DNA from: Phenylobacterium sp.
GTDB lineage: Bacteria; Pseudomonadota; Alphaproteobacteria; Caulobacterales; Caulobacteraceae
DNA length: 13,005 bases
Assembly: GCA_019264505.1 (NCBI GenBank)
Contig: JAHUZY010000237.1
Coordinates: forward strand, 1-13,005
Direction: 5' to 3'
In this document: one piece after another, positions 1 to 10,486 of the stretch
How positions within the stretch are numbered: position 1 is the stretch's first letter
How the letters are laid out: the number at the start of each line of letters is the position of its first letter
Translations under genes and position numbers: made by a program
Notes under the pieces: model-generated
What the model was told of the DNA's origin: nothing
What the model saw: only the letters and a program-made list of their open reading frames with translations
The model's database searches: none

Positions 1-53
1 CTATGGGGCCGGCCGTTTTCCGTTGCGCGATGGCGGGCTGGCCATGGTCAAGC

Positions 54-71
54 CTACGCAGCCCTACCTAG
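54..71. promoter_or_regulatory. Tandem CTACNNAG-like elements upstream of the alternative oxidase gene
   Basis: Two related 8-mers, CTACGCAG (54-61) and CTACCTAG (64-71), start exactly 10 bp apart, about one helical turn. The second sits inside the imperfect dyad CCCTACCTAGGG (62-73). They lie about 100 bp before the oxidase start codon. Same-face repeats of this kind are common for dimeric response regulators or other activators, but I cannot assign a regulator. The rest of 1-168 holds no gene I can support: reading frames open from the left edge run out at 126 and 156 and do not resemble known proteins. Confidence 0.25.
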
Positions 72-168
72 GGGGAGGGCCCGAATGTCGGCGGGGCTCG
101 CCAGGGCCTATCAACATCCTCAGTAACTTACGCCCTGGCGACAGGGCCACACCTTGAGGACCCGTTCC

Positions 169-858
169 ATGACCGCCCCCCTTGTCGACCTGTCTGTCCA
201 CCACGCGCCCAAGGGGGTGTCGGACGCCGTGGCCCTGGGCTTCACCAAGCTGCTGCGCTTCACCGCCGACACCTTCTTCGCCAAGCGCTATGGCCACCGG
301 GCCGTGGTGCTGGAGACCGTCGCGGCCGTGCCCGGGATGGTCGGCGCCACCATCAATCACCTGACCTGCCTGCGGCGCATGTGCGACGACAAGGGCTGGA
401 TCAAGACCCTGATGGACGAGGCCGAGAATGAGCGCATGCACCTGATGACCTTCATCGAGGTCGCCAAGCCCACCGCCTTCGAGCGGTTCGTCATCGTCGC
501 CGTCCAGTGGGTCTTCTATCTGTTCTTCTTCGCCCTCTATCTGGTCTCGTCGAAGACCGCCCACCGCGTGGTCGGCTATTTCGAGGAGGAGGCGGTGATC
601 AGCTACACCCACTATCTCGCCGAACTGGACGAAGGCCGCTCGCCCAACGTCCCGGCGCCTGAGATCGCCAAGCGCTACTGGAACCTGCCGGCGGACGCGA
701 CCTTGCGCGACGTGGTCATGGTGGTCCGCGCCGACGAGGCCCACCATCGCGACGTCAACCACAGCTTCGCCAATGAGATCGCCGGCCTGCCGAGCGGCGA
801 GATCGCGCCTTGCCCGCCGCATGTGGAACTGCAGCCGACCTGGAAGACCGCGGCCTGA
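169..858 (+). CDS. aox: Alternative oxidase (cyanide-insensitive ubiquinol oxidase)
   Basis: This is a 229-residue di-iron, membrane-bound ubiquinol:oxygen oxidoreductase that reduces oxygen to water without pumping protons, acting as a branch of the respiratory chain at the inner membrane. All family motifs are visible: LET with E49, NERMH with E88 and H91, EEEA with E140, and RADEAHH with E190 and H193, which together supply the four Glu and two His iron ligands. The hydrophobic stretch at about residues 107-126 fits the monotopic membrane-binding region. ATG 169 is chosen because GAGGA at 156-160 sits 8 bp upstream; an in-frame TTG at 154 overlaps that ribosome site and is unlikely. The length fits short bacterial members, which lack the mitochondrial targeting region. 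It stands alone, with no regulator or other respiratory gene next to it here. The family call is secure; its inducer is unknown. Confidence 0.95.
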   Translation: MTAPLVDLSVHHAPKGVSDAVALGFTKLLRFTADTFFAKRYGHRAVVLETVAAVPGMVGATINHLTCLRRMCDDKGWIKTLMDEAENERMHLMTFIEVAKPTAFERFVIVAVQWVFYLFFFALYLVSSKTAHRVVGYFEEEAVISYTHYLAELDEGRSPNVPAPEIAKRYWNLPADATLRDVVMVVRADEAHHRDVNHSFANEIAGLPSGEIAPCPPHVELQPTWKTAA

Positions 859-892
859 GCGCAGCGCGCCCAAAACGGGGCCATCGACGATG

Positions 893-930
893 AAAAAAGG
901 GCGGGGCCTCGCGGTCCCGCCCATATTTTT
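893..930. terminator. Bidirectional intrinsic terminator between the oxidase and DUF3617 genes
   Basis: A 10-bp stem (899-908 pairing with 913-922, tetraloop TCGC, one G-U pair) is followed on the + strand by ATATTTTT (923-930). On the other side a run of A (893-898) gives a T-run for - strand transcripts. This is the expected form for two convergent genes ending at 858 and 950. Confidence 0.85.
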
Positions 931-949
931 GCGCCGGCTGAAGGGGGCT

Positions 950-1384
950 CTAGTCTGCGGCGTCCTTCGGAGGGCAAACGTCGCTGATCCGCCGGGCCTC
1001 GGTGCTGGCGCGGCCCGAGACGGGGATGCCGGCGAAGGTGGTGGCGATATTGGCGGTCAGCTTGAACGTCGTCGGGGTGAAGTTCCCTTCGCCGGACACC
1101 GCCACCTGGCGGCCCTTCTTGCTGACGCAGGTGCCCTTCAGCAGGATCTGGCCGCCGGCGAACGACCGCGTGGGGTAGGTGCAGGTGTAGTGCCGGTTGC
1201 TGGGACCCATCATGAACTTCTCGACGTCAGCCTTTGTCAGGCAACGCTTTTCCACATCTGTCGTGCGGATGGGCGAGAGCATCCGGTTGGTGCTCTCCCA
1301 ATAGCCGGGCAGGATGGTGTCGGCCGCCGCCGCGGGGCCGGCCAGGGCCACTAGGGCCAGTGCGAGGGGCGCAAGGCGTGTCAT
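950..1384 (-). CDS. Secreted DUF3617-family protein
   Basis: A 144-residue protein with a clear Sec signal peptide: MTRLA, a run of L/A/V, then GPAAAA before Asp at about residue 21. The mature part (GYWESTNRM, KRCLTKADVEKF, the YTC motif, GGQILLKGTCVSKKG, GNFTPTTF) has the look of the DUF3617 family: small periplasmic proteins of alphaproteobacteria with paired cysteines and a beta-rich fold, of unknown function. Four cysteines in the mature part could form two disulfides. The start is placed at 1384, where AGGA lies 7 bp upstream; in-frame ATGs at 1390 and 1402 would be too close to it or lack a ribosome site. It is convergent with the oxidase gene and divergent from gyrA, with no co-transcribed partner. 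The family call is from memory of its pattern and the function is open. Confidence 0.75.
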   Translation of the reverse strand: MTRLAPLALALVALAGPAAAADTILPGYWESTNRMLSPIRTTDVEKRCLTKADVEKFMMGPSNRHYTCTYPTRSFAGGQILLKGTCVSKKGRQVAVSGEGNFTPTTFKLTANIATTFAGIPVSGRASTEARRISDVCPPKDAAD

Positions 1385-1565
1385 CGTCATGTCCTGGATC
1401 ATTTAGGAGGCCGGTCTAGCGCCTTCAACCTGAACCAATCCTGCACGCCGATAACGGCGCTGGGTCAGCTGCGACGGGGAAGGGCCGCAAAGTTGGCGCA
1501 ACCGCCTGGGAATGCTAACAACCCAATTCCGTAATTTTGTCCGATTCTGACGGCTTTTCCCTGCT
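1385..1565. promoter_or_regulatory. Divergent intergenic region between the DUF3617 gene and gyrA
   Basis: These 181 bp must carry the promoters of both divergent genes. Visible elements are a short dyad CGCCG-ATAA-CGGCG (1446-1459), an AT-richer stretch at about 1512-1560, and one GATTC (1543-1547), a GANTC site for the CcrM methyltransferase typical of Caulobacterales, 19 bp before the gyrA start. I see no convincing -35/-10 pair. Methylation-dependent control of gyrA is an inference only. Confidence 0.3.
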
Positions 1566-4355
<2,790 letters not shown>

Positions 4356-4360
4356 GTCTT

Positions 4361-4387
4361 GCTTTCGTCGTGTCGTGCGGCGAAAGC
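4361..4387 (+). other. Hairpin between gyrA and coaD
   Basis: GCTTTCGTCG (4361-4370) pairs with CGGCGAAAGC (4378-4387) in a 10-bp stem with one G-U pair and a 7-base loop, starting 6 bp after the gyrA stop. No U-tract follows, so it is not a classical intrinsic terminator. It could protect the gyrA mRNA 3' end, mark an RNA-processing point, or attenuate read-through into coaD. Confidence 0.45.
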
Positions 4388-4417
4388 CGGACGAACGAGA
4401 ACACGGGGAAACGACCC

Positions 4418-4909
4418 ATGACCCGCATCGGGCTCTATCCGGGCACCTTCGATCCAATCACCAACGGCCATTCCGACATCATGGGTCGGGCGGTGAAGCT
4501 GGTGGACAAGTTGGTGATCGGCGTGGCCATCAACGCCGGCAAGGGGCCGATGTTCTCCCTCGAGGAGCGCGTCGAGATCATCAAGGCCGAGACCGCGCCT
4601 CTGGCCACCCACATCGAGATCGACGTCCAGCCCTATGAGGGCCTGACCCTGCAGTTCGCCCGCCAGATCGGGGCGACCATGATCATCCGCGGCCTGCGGG
4701 CCGTGGCGGACTTCGAATACGAATTCCAGATGACGGCCATGAACCAGCAGCTCGATCGCGAGATCGAGACCGTGTTCCTGATGGCCGACCCCCGCCACCA
4801 GGCCATCGCCTCGCGCCTCGTCAAGGAGATCGCCACCCTGGGCGGTGAGGTGGGCAAGTTCGTCAGCCCGCGGGTCAAGGAGGCCCTGCTGGCCAAGGTC
4901 CGCGGCTGA
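4418..4909 (+). CDS. coaD: Phosphopantetheine adenylyltransferase
   Basis: This 163-residue cytoplasmic enzyme joins 4'-phosphopantetheine and ATP to give dephospho-CoA, the penultimate step of coenzyme A synthesis. It is a nucleotidyltransferase-fold protein with the GTFDPITNGH signature (T10 and H18 bind the ATP phosphates), K42 in the substrate-binding loop, and RGLRAVADFEYE with R91 at the E. coli R88 position. The C-terminal part SRLVKEIATLGGEV matches the family helix before the last segment. Length equals the family norm (about 160). ATG 4418 is chosen because GGGGAA (about 4405-4409) lies 8 bp upstream and the next codons match the family N-terminus (MTRIGLYPGTFDP). Its stop overlaps the start of the next gene by one base, the beginning of a tightly packed run of four genes. 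Confidence 0.97.
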   Translation: MTRIGLYPGTFDPITNGHSDIMGRAVKLVDKLVIGVAINAGKGPMFSLEERVEIIKAETAPLATHIEIDVQPYEGLTLQFARQIGATMIIRGLRAVADFEYEFQMTAMNQQLDREIETVFLMADPRHQAIASRLVKEIATLGGEVGKFVSPRVKEALLAKVRG

Positions 4910-5259
4910 TGGTTGACGGCGAGGCTTTCGCCGACGCCTGGATCGCCGCCTGGAACCAGCACGATCTGGCGGCCATCCTGTCCCACTACGGCGAGGATAT
5001 CGTCTTCGTCAGCCCGGCGGCCGCCCGGATCACCGGCGAGGCGTCTGGCCGCGTGGTGGGCAAGACGGCCCTGGCCGCCTATTGGGGCGAGGCCTTGCGC
5101 CGGGTCCCTGATCTCACCTTCACCCTGCGCGGCGTTCTGAAGGGCGTGGACTCTGTCGCCCTGCGCTATCACAGCTCGCGCACGAACGCCGAGGTGGTCG
5201 AGGTGCTTCGTTTCGGACCCGACGGTCTGGCGGTCGAGGCCGCCGCCTATTACGAGTGA
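4909..5259 (+). CDS. SnoaL/NTF2-like domain protein
   Basis: A 116-residue protein of the NTF2-like (SnoaL-type) cone fold. The pattern is typical: an N-terminal helix with FADAWIAAWNQHDLAAILSHY, then the strand DIVFVSP, a GKTALAAYW helix start, and beta strands ending EVVEVLRFGPDGLAVEAAAYY. Members are small-molecule-binding proteins or enzymes such as isomerases, dehydratases and cyclases, and the substrate cannot be read from the sequence. No signal peptide or membrane segment is present, so it is probably cytoplasmic. It starts in a TGATG overlap with coaD and has no Shine-Dalgarno sequence of its own, so translation is probably coupled to coaD. The link to coenzyme A or protein folding is positional only. 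Confidence 0.75.
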   Translation: MVDGEAFADAWIAAWNQHDLAAILSHYGEDIVFVSPAAARITGEASGRVVGKTALAAYWGEALRRVPDLTFTLRGVLKGVDSVALRYHSSRTNAEVVEVLRFGPDGLAVEAAAYYE

Positions 5260-5263
5260 TCCC

Positions 5264-6118
5264 ATGATCCGCATGACCCTGATCGCCGCCCTCGCGCTTG
5301 CGACGGCGGCCGCGCCCGCCGCGGCCCAGCCGGGGCCGGTCGCCGAACCCGCCGCGCCGACCGCCGCGGATTGGCGCTCGCCCGACGCCGAGAACATCAT
5401 GGTGATCGACACCAATAAGGGGCGGATCTTCGTCGAACTCGCCCCGCGTCTGGCGCCGACCCATGTAGAGCGGATCAGGACCCTGACCCGCCAGGGCTTC
5501 TATGACGGACGCAGCTTCTTCCGCGTCATCGACGTCTTCATGGCCCAGACGGGCGACCCTTTGGACAGCGGCGCCGGCGGCTCTGACCTGCCTGACATGA
5601 GCGCGGAGTTCACCTTCCGCCGCGGGGCGGCCGATCCCTTCGTGCCGGTGGCTGACACCGGCGGCAGCCAGACGGGCTTTGTCGGCGTCGTGCCGGTCAT
5701 GACCCAGAGCCCGATGCTGATGGCCATGACGGCTGACCAGAAGGTCACCGGCTGGGCCCTGTTCTGTCCCGGCGTCGCCGGCATGGCCCGGGGCTCGGAA
5801 GAGGATTCGGCCAACAGCCAGTTCTTCCTGATGCGTCAGGCCTATCCGTCGCTGGAGAAGCGCTACACCGCGTTTGGGCGGGTGGTGGCGGGCCTTGAGG
5901 TGGTTCGCGCCATCAAGACGGGCGAGCCGGTGGCCGCGCCCCAGGACCAGATGACCAAGGTGCGCATGCTCGCCGATATTCCGGCGTCCGAACGCCCGAC
6001 CTTGCGCGTTGTCGATACGGCGGGCCCCTGGTTCGCCGCCCAGGTCGCGCAACAGCGCGCCGAAGACGGGGCCGATTTCTCGGCCTGCAATCTCAAAATC
6101 CCTTCCGAGGTAAAGTGA
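5264..6118 (+). CDS. Secreted cyclophilin-type peptidyl-prolyl isomerase
   Basis: A 284-residue cyclophilin that should speed cis-trans isomerisation of proline bonds in the periplasm. Residues 1-21 form a Sec signal peptide ending AAA before Gln22, followed by a Pro/Ala-rich linker to about residue 40. The cyclophilin core shows FFRVIDVFMAQTGD with the catalytic Arg (R87) and F92, M93 and Q95 of the active site, and a conserved NSQFF segment. The Trp that binds cyclosporin in human CypA is not at its expected place before YTAFG. Compared with the next gene there is an extra segment of about 40 residues between the AEF strand and GMARG, and a roughly 50-residue C-terminal extension with one Cys. 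ATG 5264 lies 5 bp after the previous stop with a weak GAG ribosome site; ATG 5273 is a possible alternative. Its stop overlaps the next start. Confidence 0.9.
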   Translation: MIRMTLIAALALATAAAPAAAQPGPVAEPAAPTAADWRSPDAENIMVIDTNKGRIFVELAPRLAPTHVERIRTLTRQGFYDGRSFFRVIDVFMAQTGDPLDSGAGGSDLPDMSAEFTFRRGAADPFVPVADTGGSQTGFVGVVPVMTQSPMLMAMTADQKVTGWALFCPGVAGMARGSEEDSANSQFFLMRQAYPSLEKRYTAFGRVVAGLEVVRAIKTGEPVAAPQDQMTKVRMLADIPASERPTLRVVDTAGPWFAAQVAQQRAEDGADFSACNLKIPSEVK

Positions 6119-6579
6119 TGGATTCCGAAAACACCCTGATCATGACGCTGGAGTCCGGTCCGGTGACCATTCGCCTGCGTCCCGACCTGGCGCCCGGCCA
6201 CGTGGCCCGCATCAAGGAACTGGCCCGCGAGGGCTTCTATGACGGCGTGGTCTTCCACCGGGTCATTCCGGGCTTCATGGCCCAGGGCGGCGACCCGACG
6301 GGCACCGGCTCCGGCGGTTCGGACAAGCCGAACCTGAAGGCCGAATTCAACGCCGAGCCCCATGTGCGCGGCGTCTGCTCCATGGCCCGCACCGCGGTGC
6401 CGGATTCCGCCAACAGCCAGTTCTTCATCTGCTTCGACGACGCCCGCTTCCTGGACGGCCAGTACACGGTCTGGGGTGAGGTCTCCGAGGGCATGGAGCA
6501 CATCGACGCCCTGCCCAAGGGCGAGCCGCCGCGCAGCCCTGGCAAGATCGTCTCCATGAAGGTCGCCGCCGACGCCTGA
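6118..6579 (+). CDS. Cytoplasmic cyclophilin-type peptidyl-prolyl isomerase
   Basis: A compact 153-residue cyclophilin (EC 5.2.1.8) with no signal peptide, so probably cytoplasmic. Active-site residues are all visible: FHRVIPGFMAQGGD with R48, F53, M54 and Q56, then GVCSMART, DSANSQFFI and the LDGQYTVWGEV loop. Length fits the minimal bacterial PpiB class. ATG 6118 is chosen because GAGG (6107-6110) lies 7 bp upstream; a GTG at 6115 is in frame but worse placed. The start overlaps the stop of the secreted cyclophilin (TGATG), so the pair probably arose by tandem duplication, one copy keeping the exported form and the other the cytoplasmic form. It ends the + strand run. The exact symbol (ppiA or ppiB) is not assigned, because naming is inconsistent in this group. 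Confidence 0.95.
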   Translation: MDSENTLIMTLESGPVTIRLRPDLAPGHVARIKELAREGFYDGVVFHRVIPGFMAQGGDPTGTGSGGSDKPNLKAEFNAEPHVRGVCSMARTAVPDSANSQFFICFDDARFLDGQYTVWGEVSEGMEHIDALPKGEPPRSPGKIVSMKVAADA

Positions 6580-6585
6580 GGCGTC
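6571..6585 (+). repeat. Perfect dyad spanning the cyclophilin stop codon
   Basis: GACGCC (6571-6576) and GGCGTC (6580-6585) form a perfect inverted repeat whose 3-base centre is the TGA stop codon of the cytoplasmic cyclophilin gene. It directly precedes the larger hairpin at 6587-6624. A stem this close to a stop codon could act in mRNA 3'-end stability; with GC content this high, chance is also possible. Confidence 0.4.
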
Positions 6586-6586
6586 A

Positions 6587-6624
6587 GCTGTCTCCCGGCC
6601 GGCGTTCAGTCGGCCGGGGACAGC
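6587..6624. terminator. Long hairpin between convergent genes, no U-tract
   Basis: GCTGTC plus CCCGGCCG (6587-6601, one bulged T) pairs with CGGCCGGG plus GACAGC (6611-6624) around a 9-base loop, a 14-bp very GC-rich stem. It lies between the cyclophilin stop (6579) and the - strand nuclease-fold gene, and covers the latter's stop codon (6606-6608). No T-run is seen on either side, so it may serve as a shared mRNA 3'-end barrier or a Rho-assisted terminator. Confidence 0.5.
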
Positions 6625-7601
6625 GCCAGGGTCACGATCACCGGGAAGTGGTCAGATCCCAAAGACGGCCCACGCTCCACGCTCACCGTCTTCCAGTCCG
6701 ACCCGGCATAGACGTGGTCGATGGCCAGGAAGGGCAGGGGCATGTGGATGTTCCAGCGCGAAAACGCCATGGCCGGCCAGGTCAGCATGGAGCGGTTGCG
6801 GCGGGTCAGGCCCAGGGCCTTGTCCTGCCGGCGCAGGGTGAAGGACCAGGGCGTCGAGTTGAAGTCGCCGGCGATGATCAGCCGGTCGCGATCATAGAGC
6901 TCTGCGATCTTGGTCAGGCGCAGGCTCTGCTGCTGCTGCGGTCCAGCCGGAATCGGCCACGTGTAATGCGCCCCAATGACCGTGAAATCCCCCCCTGGCG
7001 CGTCAAAAGTGGCCCTTGTGGCGGGGAAATAGGACCCTTCGCTGACCCGCGGCAGGCCGCCCGAGACCGGCTCGGCCTTGCTGTAGATGATCACCTCGCA
7101 GCGATCGTCGGGATCACAGGTGCGGTGGAAGTCGCCCCGGGCCTCCAGAGCCCTCTGGAACCGGCGGCTGGATTCCTCGACGACGATGATGTCCGGATCC
7201 TGGGCGACCAGCCAGTCGGCGGTCTCGTCCATGGTCTGGTTGCGACCGCTCCAGCTGTTCATCTGGATGATCTTCAGCTGGGCGAGTTCGGCGCCCCCGT
7301 CGCGTGAGACGGGCTGGGTGTCGCGCACCATCTCGGGCAGGATCAGGACGCCGGCCAGGAGCACGGCCAACCCCGATGCGCCGAGGGTGAAGCGCCGCAG
7401 CAGGCTCTTGGGCGTCAGGGCCGCCATGAGGGCGGCGGCCATGGCCAGGACCAGGAAGACCAGGGAAAAGTGGGTGGCGACGTCGAGCCGGTCGCTGAAG
7501 CGCCCGCCCTGGGCGGCCAGCATGGCGAGGGCCGAACCCACCGCCAGGGCGGCGGCGATGTCTTCCAGGATCCGGGTGATGACGACTCGCACGAGGCCCA
7601 T
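6606..7601 (-). CDS. Membrane-anchored endonuclease/exonuclease/phosphatase-family protein
   Basis: A 331-residue protein with three N-terminal hydrophobic segments (about residues 15-30, 45-62 and 73-90) followed by an endonuclease/exonuclease/phosphatase (DNase I-like) domain at about 108-331. Catalytic-type motifs in order are QMNSW (N115), VVEES (E142/E143), GAHYTWP (H212), GDFN (D246, N248), IDHVY (D295, H296) and SDHFP (D317, H318), so the metal-dependent phosphodiester-cleaving site looks intact. With three helices the domain probably faces the periplasm. The substrate could be nucleic acid, a phospholipid or another phosphodiester and cannot be told from sequence. ATG 7601 is chosen over an upstream in-frame ATG (7649) because GAGG lies 7 bp before it. 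The gene is convergent with the cyclophilins and divergent from queA (65 bp between starts). Confidence 0.85.
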   Translation of the reverse strand: MGLVRVVITRILEDIAAALAVGSALAMLAAQGGRFSDRLDVATHFSLVFLVLAMAAALMAALTPKSLLRRFTLGASGLAVLLAGVLILPEMVRDTQPVSRDGGAELAQLKIIQMNSWSGRNQTMDETADWLVAQDPDIIVVEESSRRFQRALEARGDFHRTCDPDDRCEVIIYSKAEPVSGGLPRVSEGSYFPATRATFDAPGGDFTVIGAHYTWPIPAGPQQQQSLRLTKIAELYDRDRLIIAGDFNSTPWSFTLRRQDKALGLTRRNRSMLTWPAMAFSRWNIHMPLPFLAIDHVYAGSDWKTVSVERGPSLGSDHFPVIVTLALSPAD

Positions 7602-7666
7602 GGACCCGCCTCTAGCATGAGCCTGCGCTTGACGCGCGGGGTCTCGCATGGCCTGAGGCGGGTCAC

Positions 7667-8742
<1,076 letters not shown>

Positions 8743-8743
<1 letters not shown>

Positions 8744-9858
8744 TGGCCGCCTTTCCCTTTGAAATCGCCGCCACCGACGGCGCCGCCCGCACCGGCGTGC
8801 TGAAGACGGCGCGGGGCGACATCCGCACGCCGGCCTTCATGCCCGTGGGCACGGCCGCCACGGTGAAGGCCCTGACCGTGGATCAGGTGGCCTCCACCGG
8901 CGCGGACATCATCCTGGGCAACACCTATCACCTGATGCTGCGGCCGGGCGCCGAACGGGTGTCGCGCCTGGGGGGCCTGCACCGCTTCATGCGGTGGGAG
9001 AAGCCGATCCTCACCGATTCCGGCGGCTTCCAGGTCATGTCGCTATCCAACATCGCCAAGGTGACCGAAGAGGCCGTGACCTTCGCCAGCCACATCGATG
9101 GCTCCCGCCATGTGCTGTCGCCGGAGCGCTCGGTGGAGATCCAGGCCGACCTCCTGGGCTCCGACATCGTCATGCAGCTGGACGAATGCGTCGCCTGGCC
9201 GGCTGAGGAAACCCGCGCGGCTGAGGCCCTGCGGCTGTCGGCCCGCTGGGGCGCGCGCTGCAAGGCGGCCTTTGGCGAGCGTGAACACCAGGCCCTGTTT
9301 GGCATCCAGCAGGGCTCGACCATCGAGGCCCTGCGCCGGGAGTCCGCCGAGCGGCTGATCGAGATCGGCTTCGACGGCTACGCCATCGGCGGCCTGGCCG
9401 TGGGCGAGGGCCATGAGGCCATGTGCGAGGTGCTGGACTATGCGCCGGGCCTGCTGCCCGCCGACCGGCCGCGCTATCTGATGGGGGTGGGCAAGCCCAT
9501 CGACCTGGTCGAGGCCGTGGCCCGGGGTGTGGACATGTTCGACTGCGTCCTGCCGACCAGATCAGGCCGCCATGGTCAGGCCTGGACCTGGAATGGCCCG
9601 ATCAATCTAAAGAACGCCCGCTTCGCCGAGGATGACACCCCCCTGGACGAGACCTCGGACTGTCCGGCCAGCCGGGACTACTCCAAGGCCTATCTGCATC
9701 ACCTGGTGAAGGCCGAGGAAATCCTCGGGCAGGTGCTGCTCTCCTGGCACAACATCGCCCACTTCCAGGCCCTGACGGCGGCCATGCGCGCAGCCATCGC
9801 CGAGGGGCGGTTCGAGACCTTCCGTCGCGACTTCCGCAGCGCTCAGCGCACGGGATAG
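8743..9858 (+). CDS. tgt: tRNA-guanine transglycosylase with altered zinc site
   Basis: A 371-residue enzyme that exchanges guanine-34 of GUN-anticodon tRNAs (Asp, Asn, His, Tyr) for preQ1. It is a TIM-barrel protein with [10 protein letters not shown] (D92, the E. coli D89 position), GGLAVGEG in the substrate site and [12 protein letters not shown] with nucleophile D267 (E. coli D264). Just after the barrel the zinc motif, normally C-x-C-x2-C plus a later His, reads S305-D-C307-P-A-S310, with H336 in LLSWHN. Numbering is offset by 3 from E. coli C302, C304, C307 and H333 throughout, so two of the four zinc ligands are Ser. The rest of that region ([17 protein letters not shown]) is well conserved. 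A strong GGAGGG (8730-8735) lies 7 bp before ATG 8743. The gene overlaps queA by one base and, at its 3' end, the convergent lipoprotein gene by 16 bp. Confidence 0.95.
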
Positions 9859-10436
9859 CGCGGCTTCAGCTCCTGCTGGATCACCTCGGGCTTTTCCCGC
9901 CCGTGGTTGGGGGTGGCTGGCGGGTTGCAGCCGCGGGCCTCTCCGAGGCCCTTCAGATAGGCCCGCCGCACCCCGCCGGCGATGATGGCGTCGCGCACCA
10001 GATTGTCGTGCTGCTCGGCGCCGCTCAGCTTGCGCACCCAGCCGCGGAACGGGATCACGTCCTGGGTGAAGCCAGCCACAGCCCCGAACGCGGTGCTGCG
10101 TCCCTGGGACATCAGGTCGTCCTCATCCACCGCAGTTTCGTCGAGATCCGCGCCCAGGGCCTGGTTCAGCGGCGTGATCAGGGCGATCAGCTGGGCGCAG
10201 GTCGCCGGCTGCGGCCGCTGATAGGGATCAGCCTGCGCCTCCAGCAATACGGACGGAATCTTCGTCCGCAGCAGGTTCACATCCCGCAGCGGCGCCGAGA
10301 CGGCGCCTTCGAAGCTCTCCCGGGTGGCCTGGGAGGAGGTCTGCACCTGGGGCGAGCCATCGGCGCGGGTGGTGGTGCAGCCGGCGAGCGCCAGGGCCAG
10401 AAGGGCGAGGGCGGGGGTCAACGCGATACGGGTCAT
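9843..10436 (-). CDS. Putative lipoprotein of unknown function
   Basis: A 197-residue protein that I do not recognise. Residues 1-20 form a lipoprotein signal peptide: TR, a hydrophobic L/A run, then the lipobox LAGC with Cys20, followed by TTTRADG. The mature part has two further Cys (in ATCAQL and ARGCNPP), a helical region with [26 protein letters not shown], a [22 protein letters not shown] segment, and [22 protein letters not shown] near the C-terminus. The hydrophobic helix pattern suggests a small helical envelope protein. Codon usage matches its neighbours, supporting a real gene. No clear Shine-Dalgarno sequence precedes ATG 10436. The 3' end overlaps the convergent tgt by 16 bp. Its upstream side faces the tRNA-Lys gene divergently. 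Confidence 0.7.
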   Translation of the reverse strand: MTRIALTPALALLALALAGCTTTRADGSPQVQTSSQATRESFEGAVSAPLRDVNLLRTKIPSVLLEAQADPYQRPQPATCAQLIALITPLNQALGADLDETAVDEDDLMSQGRSTAFGAVAGFTQDVIPFRGWVRKLSGAEQHDNLVRDAIIAGGVRRAYLKGLGEARGCNPPATPNHGREKPEVIQQELKPRYPVR

Positions 10437-10486
10437 GGCCCGAGCTTATCCCCGACCGAACCGAACAGGAAACGCCCAAGCCTCAC

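Noticed and set aside
1..153. Possible 3' end of an upstream gene at the left edge
   Set aside because: Two + frames stay open from base 1 (to 126 and 156), but the peptides are short, match nothing I know, and there is no supporting structure. Left unassigned.
64..924. A 286-codon - strand frame opposite the alternative oxidase
   Set aside because: It is antisense to a gene with all its catalytic motifs, runs through the terminator at 893-930 and resembles no known family.
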